DNA of 64,000 nt from Marsupella aquatica (lineage: Eukaryota; Marchantiophyta). The notes beneath the pieces are model-generated. The model saw only the letters and a list, made by a program, of their open reading frames with translations. It was not told where the DNA came from and did not search any database. Positions 35,301-45,895 of the stretch are shown here, piece by piece; the first letter of the stretch is position 1; each line of letters begins with the position of its first letter. Position numbers and translations under genes: made by a program. Location: contig OZ316894.1 in the NCBI GenBank assembly GCA_973895155.1, forward strand, positions 5,146,001 through 5,210,000, given 5' to 3'.

Positions 35301-36271
35301 ATTTCTTCTTCCTTCTTCTTTGGTAGCGCCTGTATTTCCTTGTAAGCCTTCCGTAGTGAGCTGCAAGCTATGGCAAATCTCGCGTGTGGATCCCTAGCAT
35401 TGTCCTTTCCGGTCCTCCAGGCAGCTTCGAGCTTCTCCCTGTTTTCCTCTTTTCTCAGTACAGTGGGGTCAGCCTTAAAGAGGTGAACCCGGTCCAACCC
35501 TTCGCACTCCCCAGCCTCCTGGAGTCGAAGTTCCAACAGGATAGGGTCATGATCAGAAAGCGTGGACCCACCATCGTGCATGAGGCAGACCAGACCACAG
35601 ACCCACCAGCCTCCATCGCTAACGTAGAAGTGATCCAACCTTGATTGCATCAGCTCCTCTCCTCTCCACCTCCTCCATGTGAATAGAGAACCAGACTTTA
35701 GCCCTCCGATCTTCATTGCATCCACCAGATCAAACCTGGTTGTCAGGAAGCGCCAAAATTCTGATTCCAGCCCCCTAATAAGCGAAGATCCTCCCGTTGA
35801 GTCCGCACAATCTTCCGTCATGTTGAAATCCCTGCATATAATCCAATACGCCTGAGGTAGAGCCAATTTGAGTTCATGCCATACAGCCGCTCGAGATCTG
35901 GCTGAGTTTGGTGCATAAATGTTGGCAATTCCAATCGGCCCTTTCTTATGTTCCAGAATTACCCATACAACTCTTCCTAAATCTAAGATTCCCTGATTAA
36001 GCACCTTCCACTTCGGGTGAATAGATAGCGTCGATCCCCCTCTGCCCTCCTCTGGTTCAGACATAAAGTGGTGGTAATCAGGTAGAATTGCTCGAAGTGC
36101 TATATCTAATCTAAAGCTATCTGTCTTGACTTCTTGAAGAGCCAGCGCTCCAAGTGGAGCAGTTAATCCTTTTATCCACTGTTTGACTAGTTGTTTCCTA
36201 TTTGGTTCACCTAACCCACATACATTCCATGAAGCCATTCTCAGCCGGTCCTCCATCTTCTTAGAGCGCAA
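32327..36271 (-). pseudogene. LINE ORF2: endonuclease and reverse transcriptase
   Basis: It starts at 36,271. The APE-type endonuclease has MASWNVCGLGEPNRKQLV, LALQEVKTD, CRDFNMTED and STLSDHDPILLEL. The RT follows: CLAARKRLLEKTRHSL, DGLTAEVFRAGWDY, KLINKQQTGFIPGRHI, RRGVRQGCPLSPLLF and catalytic RLFADDVGMF. A C-terminal zf-RVT domain has SDLSSRAKTFIWRLI and CHVCPGRIESIPHLFFGC (about 32,850-32,700). It is broken by TAG at 34,952, frameshifts near 34,440 and 33,965, and more before 32,971. No RNase H domain was seen. Confidence 0.85.
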
Positions 36272-36299
36272 GGAGGCTCCCAGAATTCAAAGTTAGCGA

Positions 36300-38030
36300 T
36301 TAGATACGGGGGCGCCCTCCAGGAGAAGCACCCCCCCCACCACTCATGGGCGTTGAAGGCCGTGAGGACACAGTATAGCCATTCTTATCAGTGGGTCGAA
36401 TAGCCAGGTTCTTCAGAGGCGAGGTCCTCCCTTCCGATCTACCATCCGCAGATCTAGGTCTCTCCTTGTCCCAGCGTCCTTGCTCCCGATCGATCCCTTC
36501 CAATTGCTCCTCAGAACCTGCATCCATCAGATTATCGTGTGAGAACAGGAGAGAACGTTGCTTTTTCCCTTCTAATTTCTCTTTATTAATCTTTTCTCTC
36601 TGGGGTGTCCTCATTTCCTGCTTTCGTGCGCGCGCCTTAGCCTGGCTCCGGAGGATGTATTCATCATATTCAGACATCTCAATATCTGAGTCCCCATGAT
36701 AGGAGAACGCTTCCTCTCCTCCAGCGCTTGAGTTAGGAGTAGCAGGGATTTGTCCAGACGGCTTTACAGTTCGTCCTAAGGGCACAGGTTCAAAGCTCGA
36801 TGCTCCCGGGTCAAGTCTTCCCATGGGACGACTGACAGTGTTGCTTTCCTTCGAGGCATTCCCTGAGACTTGTAGAGGTGCAATGGACCTGTAGTCTGTT
36901 CCCTCGCGAGGGAACAAGGGCTCCCTCACACGGCCCTGCAGGCTCAAATTGATAACCCCACCACTATGAGCAACAAGCAAGTTAGATCGTGCACCCCGAG
37001 ATTCTAAATCTTGCTCAATTTCTGCATTTTGGTTCATTTCCTCTCCTTCAAAAGCATCTCCTTCATGGCGTAAGGTGGCGTTTGCACAAACAGCCAAGGG
37101 AGGGCCCATCTCTTCAGGTCCGTGGATCTCCGTGATCGTGTTATTGAAATCTGTGATCGTGTTATTGAAATCTTGTCCTGTTTCCTTCTTCTCCGGGCCC
37201 GAAATCCCACCTTGCCCCTTCCCAGCTTTGTCATTCTCTTGCAATCCCGTAGTGCAGTCTCGTGCAAGGTGTCCCTTGACGTTGCATTTGTAGCAGTGGA
37301 AGGGAATGTTCCTGAAAATGACTGGTTGCCATATCACAATGTCTTCTCTCAGTTGAATCCGAACGCTAGCCGGTATTTCTCTTTCGGTATCCCATAAGAT
37401 ACAAGCTCTATCATGTGGGTAAGAGCTGTATTCCTCTCCTTGTATGTAGTATAAGAGTGGTCCAAAAGATTCAGCAATCCTCCGGCGGCATCCTTCCAGA
37501 ATCAAAGCTCTAAACGGAATTTCAATCCAAACCGGGAGCTTGGTGAAGCTCTCATTCTTAACATCAAACGCTGGTTCCCATGCAAATGCATATACAAATC
37601 TCCTCTCCATGAACCAAGGGGCCGATGCAAGCGCTTCATCTCTGTGGTCGGGCTGCTCAAAGACCACCAGGTAGAAGTTCCTGCCTACAAACTTAACCTG
37701 GACCACCGGCCACCTCATCTCCTTAACCATTGTCTCTTCAATCCATTCTCTGAAAACCTGCATTAGCGGTGTCCTGTCGGTGAAGTAAAACAAAGCTCCA
37801 CAGTTGTACAGTTGACGGACGTTAACTGCCGCTTCCTCTAGGCTCCATTCCATAGTAGTATAGAGGTTGTCTTCCCACTTCTCTTTTGAGTTCTCTGCGA
37901 TCCCTTTTAGAATTCTAACACATTCTTCTGTAACTTCTTCAGTCTCCCGTTGGTCCATCATAGTTGCGTCTTGAGGTCGATTGTTTCCATAGTGCCTGCC
38001 GCTGAAGGAGCTCATGTGACCCCTATACAT
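36300..38030 (-). CDS. LINE ORF1: DUF4283-like domain with CCHC zinc knuckle
   Basis: The nucleic-acid-binding ORF1 of plant L1-like elements. The start is taken as ATG 38,030, the first Met inside the element; the frame itself stays open across the element border. The order is LYTTMEWSLEEAAVNVRQLY, QVKFVGRNFYLVVFEQPDHR, WFMERRFVYAFAWEPAF, the RNA-binding core PVWIEIPFRALILEGCRRRI, then a CCHC knuckle (CYKCNVKGHLARDC). A long polar tail follows with no stop until 36,300, about 576 codons. It is intact while ORF2 is broken. The two ORFs are 28 bp apart. Confidence 0.8.
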   Translation of the reverse strand: MYRGHMSSFSGRHYGNNRPQDATMMDQRETEEVTEECVRILKGIAENSKEKWEDNLYTTMEWSLEEAAVNVRQLYNCGALFYFTDRTPLMQVFREWIEETMVKEMRWPVVQVKFVGRNFYLVVFEQPDHRDEALASAPWFMERRFVYAFAWEPAFDVKNESFTKLPVWIEIPFRALILEGCRRRIAESFGPLLYYIQGEEYSSYPHDRACILWDTEREIPASVRIQLREDIVIWQPVIFRNIPFHCYKCNVKGHLARDCTTGLQENDKAGKGQGGISGPEKKETGQDFNNTITDFNNTITEIHGPEEMGPPLAVCANATLRHEGDAFEGEEMNQNAEIEQDLESRGARSNLLVAHSGGVINLSLQGRVREPLFPREGTDYRSIAPLQVSGNASKESNTVSRPMGRLDPGASSFEPVPLGRTVKPSGQIPATPNSSAGGEEAFSYHGDSDIEMSEYDEYILRSQAKARARKQEMRTPQREKINKEKLEGKKQRSLLFSHDNLMDAGSEEQLEGIDREQGRWDKERPRSADGRSEGRTSPLKNLAIRPTDKNGYTVSSRPSTPMSGGGGASPGGRPRI

Positions 38031-38168
38031 GTTTTCCCTTCGATGCTCAATTTGCGCTGGCCCCACTTGAGTTCCATAGTTGAATTCATTCTCTTCGTGC
38101 CCACCATCTTCCGCTGTTCTCTGTTTCTCCCATTCTGCCTGTGCTGATAGGAAAGTAGTGGAGAGCTT

Positions 38169-38823
38169 GATCAAGAGAGTACCCATTTTGGTGAGTTGAG
38201 GTCACTAGGGAATAAGAATGCAAAGAAGCAGAAAGTTGATGAATGCAACTCAAGAATGGCAGCCTATGCACAAAGAGAATGGCAGAAATCAGTGCTAGGC
38301 GATTGAAGCTTGCAAAATCGCAAGACAGGCAAAATTTATTCACACTCAGGCTTTGTGACATTGATGAGGACTGCCGAGACTACTTCATCAAGAGTAGATA
38401 GAAGGAAATGAGAATTGCCATGTTGAAGCTGCAGAGGGAGGAGGAGGAAGAAGAGAGAGCTGCAGCTCGAGCTCTTAAGGTTGCTTCTAGGCGAGCTGCA
38501 ACCCGAACCCCTATACTAACTCCGGTTGCAGCACCTCATTCCCCCCAGGTGATGTTGGTGCAGATAATGCCCCTCAAGAGAGTGCACCTGAAAATGTACA
38601 AGGGCACAACATTCCCACGAGGATACCTACAGAGAATTTGGTTATATAACTATGGCAACCCACCTCTGAATTTCAGTATCTGGAATTCATTCCCTGGTGC
38701 AACACCATATGTACCTTATACCCCATCAACAAATCCACAGGCTTACTATGGATTTAGATCTATGCTTGCAGAAATTGACCGTGACCTAGCACAAAATCCG
38801 TGGTCCCTTTGGCTGAACCTATA
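38169..38823 (+). pseudogene. Harbinger B ORF1, second part
   Basis: It resumes after the LINE with the same sequence as Harbinger C. It has NAKKQKVDECNSRMAAYAQ, LARLLKLAESQD-like sequence with changes, LCDIDEDCRDYFIKSR then TAG (CAG in copy C). RMAMLKLQREEEEEERA-type coiled coil and a Pro/Asn-rich tail (YGNPPLNFS, LAEIDRDLAQNP) follow, ending at about 38,823. It is frameshifted several times. Confidence 0.55.
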
Positions 38824-39467
38824 GCACAATTTTTAATTGCCTCTTGAGATTGAGGATGTGCAATTGAGAATGAGTTCCACATTTTAATTTTGCGTACTCA
38901 ATTAGACTTGGATGTCCATATGCAAGTATCCAATTGCAATTATCTAATTTGAGTTTGTACATCATTATAATTGCATCTTTTTTGACTCAATCATGAATTC
39001 AGTTGGTATTATTTTTTACAAGATTCCAGTTGTGATCACAAGCAATGGCATTTCAAATATGCACCATTGTATCACCTGCGCTAGTACAGACAAGTCACTT
39101 TGGTAATACCCAATACTGTGTATGTTTTCGGGGCATTTCATGAGTAGAGGCAAGTCACATCAGCAGAGACTATCTCGTGTGTGTACATTCAGAGCACCTT
39201 CAGAAGCCACGAGTTTGGGCATTGGAATTGTGAAGGTCCTTTTTGTGCATTCATTGGCACAACTGTGAACCTGCCTAGCACAAAGTTCTTTGTTATGGGC
39301 CGTGGCAGATTTGCCCTAGAAATGCTTCGGGAGCTGAGTCGTCTCTCTCATTCTTCCTACGAGTTCTTCCTTGCTGTGCAGTCAGGCTGTCTTTTCCATC
39401 GAGCTTTGTTGTGCACAATATGCATTTGCGGGGCTGGGCAATCAAGGTCAACTTTTCAATCTGAAAA
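38824..39467. other. Harbinger B internal region, no clear gene
   Basis: AT-rich spacer, repeated at 63,320-63,970 in copy C. An open frame at 39,181-39,477 is present in both copies, but its translation has no recognised domain. In copy C an imperfect inverted repeat around AATTGCAATT / TGACTCA differs from copy B, showing local rearrangement. Confidence 0.35.
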
Positions 39468-39863
39468 ATGCCTTTGAAGCGAGTGACAATGGCCGAAAAG
39501 GTCCTCACCATGGCTCCTTCTTGTGAACTTCTGCAGGCAACCCATGAGCAGCAACAACAGGACCCCTCCTCCGCCGATGGGAACATCATGCCGGTTGTGG
39601 CTGATTCTCCAGAGGAGCCTTTTCCTGATGAGGACCCGGTTGTGCTTGATCATGAGCAAAGAAGAGTGGGTAGGATCATGCGAATGATCCAGCACCTGGA
39701 AGAGGAAGAGGCTGGAGCAGCACGGAAGAAGAAGAGGGAAGCTCGACTGAAGAGAATTGAGAAGAGCCAGGAGAGGCGAGCAGAAAAGGCTAGGGAAGAG
39801 GAGATTGAGCATGATAGTGAGGGCAGTGATGGGGATGGCCGTCTAATTGATGGAGTTCGCTGA
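39468..39863 (+). CDS. Acidic/basic coiled-coil ORF inside Harbinger B
   Basis: A 131-codon frame begins with ATG and has SSADGNIMPVVADSPEEPFP, a charged helix (EEEEAGAARKKKREARLKRI) and an acidic Ser end (EHDSEGSDGDGRLIDG). Its start also appears at the right edge of the window in copy C. It lies between the convergent ORF1 and transposase. It may be a cargo or accessory ORF, or the 5' exon of another gene. No family is recognised. Confidence 0.35.
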   Translation: MPLKRVTMAEKVLTMAPSCELLQATHEQQQQDPSSADGNIMPVVADSPEEPFPDEDPVVLDHEQRRVGRIMRMIQHLEEEEAGAARKKKREARLKRIEKSQERRAEKAREEEIEHDSEGSDGDGRLIDGVR

Positions 39864-40350
39864 CAGTATCCCTCACCTTAAGAGCTTCGAAGGGAAATCT
39901 CACATTGAAGAGATTCTTATTAGGTTTTGAATTAGCAGCGCAGCGTCAAAGGGCAAGAGAAAGTTGTAGTTGCACATCAACTTCGCAATAGTTGAGGCTC
40001 CACTTCAGGTTTAGGTAGTGCCATCAAATCGACATAGGCAGTCACAATAGGTGACTTATTACTTAAACGTATTGCACTTCAGCAAAGGGTTTTTCTACCT
40101 ACCTGAATACGGCATTCGTGAGAGCATTTTCACACTCTGCTCCACTTTTGTACATTTTGAGAAAGATGAATGATAGCACACACTTTTCTGTATATGATGA
40201 GTAACTATTGCCTTCACGTTTTGGCCAGAGTGCCCCTCTCGAGATTGGATGCAAATAGATTTTCAATTGCAATTGCAAGACAGATGTGATGCCATCAAAT
40301 CACATTTTATTATAGACAAAGCAGACTCTAAACAATGAATAAACTAGGTA

Positions 40351-40510
40351 TCACAAGTCCTGATTTCCCACATAGTCAAAACGGTGGCCCTGTCCTTTCA
40401 GGGACCAAAGGTGTGATACCAGGTCATTTCTCAACGAAAAATGAGTTTCAGCATCTTCAATGGCTCGTGTAGTAGCCAAGTATTCCGCCCAATTCTGCCT
40501 ACCAAGGTCT
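40351..40510 (-). pseudogene. PIF/Harbinger transposase, C-terminal fragment
   Basis: The last 52 codons of a DDE_4-type transposase, ending at TGA/TCA 40,353-40,351. They read AEYLATTRAIEDAETHFSLR followed by NDLVSHLWSLKG. The pattern H..LR.DL..HLW is the usual end of plant Harbinger transposases. The rest, which should lie to the right, is missing because the copia LTR starts at 40,511. It converges on ORF1, as expected for this superfamily. Confidence 0.65.
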
Positions 40511-40853
40511 TGTTAGGTATTTACTCAAGGTCTAGGGTTATGACATGTAACCATAGTTAGACTAACCGTAGTCGGAGACGTGGTTAGGTTAACTAGGATG
40601 CACACTATATGCCAAGCGATGTTTGCTTGGATAAGTGGAACTTAGGCTCATTATTATGGAGCCACTTGAGAGATGAGGAGAGCTTACACTGTGGAGACTT
40701 GGTATGGTCGATGGGCTTAGAGTTCAGTAAAGCTCTCTTGTGTGTTCCCGTGGACGTAGCCTCGAGGAGATGAAACACATATATCTTGTGTCGACTACTT
40801 GCGCGTTGGATGTGTCATGTGCTTATCGTTACGAGTGTCGTCTATGCTCAACA
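40511..40853 (+). mobile_element. Copia-type 5' LTR
   Basis: It starts TGTTAGGTATTTACTC and ends CTCAACA (TG...CA, 343 bp), and is followed after AT by a tRNA-Met primer-binding site. It inserts into the Harbinger transposase. Its sequence differs from the 3' LTR at 54,754 beyond the first seven bases, so the two are probably different families. Confidence 0.7.
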
Positions 40854-40855
40854 AT

Positions 40856-40867
40856 TGGTATCAGAGC
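40856..40867 (+). promoter_or_regulatory. Primer-binding site, initiator tRNA-Met
   Basis: TGGTATCAGAGC is the classic plant copia PBS. It is complementary to the 3' end of initiator methionine tRNA and lies 2 bp after the LTR. It fixes the LTR's right border and plus orientation. Confidence 0.85.
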
Positions 40868-40976
40868 ATGCTTGGGAGGTGACGTGTGTTTGTGACGGGA
40901 TTTTGTGACGGTTTTTCCAGCGTTGAGTGTTGGTGGATTTCCCGGAGTTTTATCGCATGGAACTTGGAGTTTATGG

Positions 40977-41060
40977 GCTCAACGGATAGCACTACAACAC
41001 TACCAACCCCTTTTTCAAACCCCGTCCCATCGCAACTAACAAAGGACCAAATTATGAAAT
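40977..41060 (+). pseudogene. Start of copia gag, interrupted
   Basis: An ATG 109 bp after the PBS gives MGSTDSTTTLPTPFSNP, a Ser/Thr/Pro start typical of copia gag. It then runs into TTCGCAA-rich sequence at about 41,061. No later gag or pol sequence of this element is found in the window. Confidence 0.4.
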
Positions 41061-44000
41061 TCCGGCGTTTGCGAAACGCTACGCATCGCAACCCTTTCGC
41101 ATTCTTTGAAACCCACAGCTTCACAATCGGACTTTCACAACCCCTTCGCAATACCTTCGCACACTGCGAAACTTATTTTATCACACATAAATCACATTTA
41201 TGCGATCTCGACAGACTCTTTATCGGTTTGCGACGCGCTCTGAACTATAACTTATTTGCGAAGCTGTTGTCTTGACAATTCCGTTGCCATTCATATGGTA
41301 TCGCATAACTGCGTCAGTCAGGGTGTCGCACAATTGCGGAACCAAAAGTATCGCAATGTTCCAATACTCAATGTATGGCAAGTTTGCGATAGTATGGCGT
41401 TCGCATGTGTTTCACAAGGATAGTTTGAGGGCTGGGTTTTGTATATTTGGGTTCATAATTGGGTTGGGGTCTTATTGCTCCACATGAAGATACCAAAGCA
41501 AAACTTTATATATGCCAAAAATCCCTGAATGTACAAAAATTAGGGTTTTCTAAAACCCTATGGGGTATCAAATACCAAGACACTGTCCTTTGACTAATCC
41601 ATATGCCATATGGAGTGAACTACATCTGCATCCTCTAGAATGGAGCCCGCCTACTCCTCTTTGCTGGCCTCTTCCCCTTGTCCTTCTTGCTTTGGGCGGG
41701 ACGAGCTGGACGGGAGGGGGGTGGTGGTGGCGGTGGTGGTGGTGCCTGCTGCTCCTCCCCATCTGGCTCATCCTCATCATCGTCATCATCCTCATCATCA
41801 TCCTCCTGGTCTCCTGGTGTGCTAGGTGTGGCAACACTCCCTGCCCCTCTGGACCCACTCGTGGTGGCCCCGGTAGTGTCCCCATCATCAGCGCCGCTAT
41901 CCTCCTCACTGCTATCCTCACTCCCCTCCTGCTCCTCCTTATCCTGCTTCCATGTCACAAGGTTAATTCGGGTTTAGGGTTAATAGGAAAAATGTATAAA
42001 CCTTATAAATGGAATGGGTGCGGGTTTAGAAAGGGTACTACAAATCACTCACACTAGCCAACTTTGCATCAACCAACTCAAAGAGATGTCTGGCCCCATG
42101 CTCTGCCCCTATCTCCATCTCCTTTGTTGTTATCTTGCGGCGGTACCTCTTATACTACCACAAAAAAATGAAACACCAAAACATAAGGGGCCCGGGTTAG
42201 TAACTAAGGGTACTTAAGCAAAAAAGGAATCCTAAAAAGGGTAAAAATGGTACCCTAACCAGAAAAAAACCCCATTACCCTAACAAACATTTGTCACTCG
42301 ACACTAAACGTTTTTCAAAATGAAACAAGCTTTGCGAAACTCCCACCTTCGCAAATTCAAATATATTTAAGTTTGCGAAATAGACTGCGAATCGGATTGC
42401 TTTGCAATGGCTTCGCAAACCTTACGGGAAAAAGGTTATAATAGAGTTTGCAAAACAATTGCGAGGCAACCCGCTTCGCAATTGTTTTGCAAACTGTGCT
42501 TTTAAAAAAATCCGAGAAATGGCTAAGGCACGCAATGTGTCAGGGTGACCTAAAACGAAAGGGGAGGCCATAAGGGGTAAAGCAAAGGTCTGCGAGGGGC
42601 ATTGCAGGCAAGCAAACAACAATTGAAGGCAAAGGAAAAGAAGCAGGGGAGGAGGGGAGAGGACTCACGAAGCTAGGTTGCTTTCAGGCCGGGAAGTCCA
42701 CCTTGCCCCATCTTGTGTGTGGTCTTGGGGCGTTTGCTGACTCGGTCTGCTGCAAGGATGAACTTTTGGGGTGGTGTCCCCACTTCATCCACGATGTGCT
42801 GCAGCTGAGAGACCTTCTCAGCCAATGCCTTGAGGTCTTTGTCTGACTTCCCGGCCTGAAGTGCCTTGGCCTCCTTCTCCTTCCAGAATTGGAGGTCCTT
42901 GGCTGCTTTCAGCTGCACCTTGACCTTATAGAACGCGTTCCACACATCCTCTGTGAATTGCACTGGCCTCCTCATGTTCCTGTACTCCTGCAAGCTTGCT
43001 AGGTAGGCCCTCACCTTCCTCCTATCATGGTATCGTGCTTGAGACATTGAATTCAAAATTCTATCTGCAAGCCACTGGTCATCAATCTCTGCTCCATTTC
43101 TGAATGAATCTTTGACCCGAGTCATTACTTTCCTCTGCTCTGCTCTGCTTAGTTTCCCCCACTCAACACCTCGTGCAAAGCTAGTCCTCACAGCAAGCCT
43201 GATAGTGCTCTTTGCCCCAGTGTAGGCCAACTCAGTAGGAATGCCCTCAACCAAGGCAATCAATGGCAGCTTCTTCCTCTCTTCCTCCTTTTTCCGCTGC
43301 GCCTCACGTTGTGCTCGAATCTCATCTCGTTCCTCCCTTCTCCTCTTCTTTTCGAGGGCTGCAGGAGAGAGTACTGCTGCCTTAGCCCTCTCCTCCTTCT
43401 TTCGTTTCTTCTCTCTGGCCTTCTCCTCAGCTGCAGCCTTTGCCTCTTTCTCCCTCTGAACCTGCCCTGCTGCAACCCCGGTTTGCAAAGCTTGCCCTAG
43501 AATTGCACTCAAAGAAGCAATCCCAGCTGGTGTACTCAAATCCAAATGGCTCAGCTGTGTGGCATTGAGATGCTCGGCCATCAAATTCGTCCATTGATTA
43601 CTCTCCTCATTCATGTTCCCTCCATTGCCATTGCCACTCCCACTCCCACTTGCCCCTGCCCCATCCCCTCCACGCCCTCCACTAGAATCCATAGCTATCC
43701 AACACCAAGCGCGCGCAAGCTCTCCTCCTGCCCTCCCTCACTTCAAAAAACGTCGAATGGGCCTCATAACCCGGCAGGAAGGTCCAAATGCCCAGACAAA
43801 ACACATTTGCGACGCAGTCCGCATCGCAATTTGCAAATCAGCCCGCTTCGCAACTAGTATCTCAACTTTCCAAAACCAATGCGAAACCACACGCTTCGCA
43901 AAGCCTTCGCAAAGCTGTAGAGACGCGAAAAAACGCTCTCGGGCTCTGTTTTTCCGAAGCTATTGCGAAACATTTTGCTTCGCAAATAATGTGACCAAAT

Positions 44001-44130
44001 TCTGAAGCAGGTTGCGAAGCAGGTCGGTTCTCAATATCGTGGCAATTCTTGGCGAAATTTTTTTTCACATTCTTTCCCTCCTCCTTTTGTTTAGGCCATG
44101 TAAGTTATACTATGCCTTTTTGTGTAATTA
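41061..44130 (-). mobile_element. Candidate DNA transposon with TTCGCAA motif clusters and a TnpA-like gene
   Basis: Three non-coding blocks (41,061-41,410; 42,310-42,500; 43,800-44,050) are crowded with TTCGCAA/TTGCGAA in both orientations. The coding exons between them lack these motifs. Both outer edges carry GAAATTCCG-type sequence (about 41,055 and 44,134), a possible target duplication. The gene reads leftward. Subterminal motif arrays with a TnpA-like gene suggest En/Spm (CACTA), but I did not find CACTA ends. The borders are approximate. Confidence 0.45.
41635..43692 (-). CDS. TnpA-like (Transposase_24-like) protein, three exons proposed
   Basis: Exon 1 runs from ATG 43,692 to about 42,673 (339 codons). 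It has a Gly/Ser-rich start, then a long KEKEEKKRKKEER-type basic helix. The globular part has ELAYTGAKSTIRLAVRTSF, NSMSQARYHDRRKVRAYL, RPVQFTEDVWNAFYKVK and KEKEAKALQ. The order W..L, RY.DR, RP..T.DVW is like the DNA-binding ORF of plant CACTA elements. An exon at 42,154-42,056 (acceptor GGTAG, donor AGT/GTGAGT) adds RYRRKITTKEMEIGAEHGAR. A last exon from about 41,942 to 41,635 adds an acidic Asp run, polyproline and a basic end (KRPAKRSRRAPF). The intron joints are predictions and function is inferred. Confidence 0.5.
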
Positions 44131-45895
44131 AGAAATTCCGCCGTTTCAAATCCCGGCGTTTGTTAGGGTTGGGTCTTGGATGAAGCTGGTTTTTTTAGGG
44201 GTTAAAAGCGAGATTACCAGTCAAACCTTCCGTTTTTTAAGCTATACATGGTGTGGGTGTAGGCTAATTTTGATAAGAGTTGGGTTTTGGTTTAAAATTA
44301 ATAAGTGAGGAAAGGGTTTAGGATTAAAGTTGGGTTTGGGTTTAGGGTTTAAGTCTTTAATTTTGGGTTTAAGCAGGGTTTGCATTTATGGTTGTAGGCT
44401 TTTAGGGTTCAAGCAAGGGTTTAGGGTTTAAAACAAAAGAGAGGAAGGGGATTGGGAGTGAGGGTCTAGGTTTTTGTAATAGGTCAGAGGTTTGGGGTTG
44501 AGGGTTTGGAAAAGGCAAAGCAAGGTTAGATGAGATTAATGTTTTAGTTGTTTTACCATGGGTTTTATGGGTTTTAATGGGTTTTATGGATCTTTTGGGT
44601 TTTAATGGTTTTTCCATGGGTTTTATGCTAACAAAGGAGGAGGAGCTATGACAACTTGCAGGGTGCGGCACTTTTGCATGAATTGATACTAGCTAATGCG
44701 TATGCATCGTGAGAGCCCGGGCATCTGGAGGTACAGACTAAAATAGATGGGTCTAGTTAGGCTTATTCATGTAATTAAAATTTTTGGTTCCCACTATCTA
44801 TAAAGAGGACATGTATGTAAGGTGTTCGCTTTGTGTACTTGCAGCTTTTCTCATACTTCCAGATTCGGTTCATTATTTTAGAGCCACAAGACCTATTGGC
44901 ACCGCTGAGCCTGGGTCTCAGAAAGGTATTTTTTAGTGTTCCTTTTGTGTTTGGTTTCATGTCATCATTACTTGAGAACTTACATTGTAGTATTGTACTA
45001 AGGACATAAATCAACATTTAATGTCCAAAACTCGGTATTCGATCCCATGGAAGAACAAGAAAGGAATGATTTTCTATCGTTTAACACTTATGAATGACTA
45101 AGGTCACAAAAAACACAGGTTTGAGCCTTTTACTATGATTGCTCAGCAAGGCATAGATTTGAATGTTTGCTTAACATTGTAAATGCAATTAATAAAATGG
45201 AAACAAATAACAAAACACAATGAAATTTTGAGGTATGATGAGGGAGTCTGGAAAACACCAAGGTAACTTCTCATCAATACTTCATTTGATGTGATTTGGG
45301 TGGTATATCCGTAAGAACATTTTTGGAATGGTTTACTGTACTAGGATGATTACTAAAATGCCGTCAACACGTCTCAACTTTTCCTTCCAAAGGTACTCAG
45401 AAGAAACTAGTAATCAATCACTTCGATATCCAGTCGGTACTCTGAGTCACGAATAATAAACACCATCATGATCAAATTGAAGTCACAGGTAATTGGTGAG
45501 TAACAATCTTTGCATCCCATGCACAAGCAATGTCACGCCAAAAACTATGCATCAAGAACTCAAGAAGATGGGTTGTCACCACTTAAGGAATCTATTCCCT
45601 TATACTTCTGAGATTCAACTTCATACAAGTAATTTTACTTCAATGATCTAAACTCTCAATCATTCAGACCAAGGAAGGGAGAAGAATTCCTTTTGCATTT
45701 GCAAGCAAAGGTGATTCCAGTGCTGCAGCACATGCCACAGGCACTACTTTATTTCTTCACACATGAAAATGACACAAATTCTACTTCATATAGGTTAGCA
45801 GGAACCCAAGGAGACTGAGATACTGAAAGGACATGCCCTTTCATATCTAAAGGGTCTTGAATAAACTTAATAACGATCATCCTTGAAAAGTGAAT
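44131..45895. other. Non-coding, T/G-rich with telomere-like bits
   Basis: 44,280-44,420 has several GGGTTTAGGGTTTAAG-like units, and 44,540-44,635 repeats ATGGGTTTTATGGGTTTTA imperfectly. 44,640-45,890 shows no gene, RNA or repeat that I can recognise. Confidence 0.4.

Larger units (their letters stand above)
32064..38158 (-). mobile_element. L1-like LINE inserted in Harbinger B
   Basis: It is flanked by the 10-bp duplication TGGAGAGCTT (32,054-32,063 and 38,159-38,168). The undisturbed sequence is present in Harbinger C at about 62,665. It is oriented leftward with ORF1 at 38,030-36,300 and ORF2 at 36,271-32,327. The 3' end (left) reads AATATTTTCCCAAG rather than a poly(A) tail. At about 6.1 kb it is full length but mutated. 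Confidence 0.85.
27614..40510 (+). mobile_element. PIF/Harbinger-like DNA transposon, copy B, with nested elements
   Basis: The left end is GAGCATCCCCACCGG at 27,617, preceded by TAA (27,614-27,616). R2-A shows the empty site TTGCTAACCAG, fitting a 3-bp TAA target. Two convergent genes are typical of the superfamily: a Myb/NAM-associated-like ORF1 on plus and a transposase whose end lies on minus at 40,510-40,351. The body is interrupted by the element at 27,993-31,467 and by the LINE at 32,064-38,158. The right part is cut by the copia LTR at 40,511, so the right terminal repeat is not seen. Confidence 0.7.

Noticed and set aside
40988-41008. CACTACAACAC as the start of a CACTA transposon
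   Set aside because: It falls inside the copia gag start. No matching inverted end with a 3-bp duplication was found; the TAGTG near 44,935 has different flanks.
41568-42057. Membrane-protein-like plus-strand frames
   Set aside because: They are the reverse strand of the Asp-run and polyproline exon of the TnpA-like gene.
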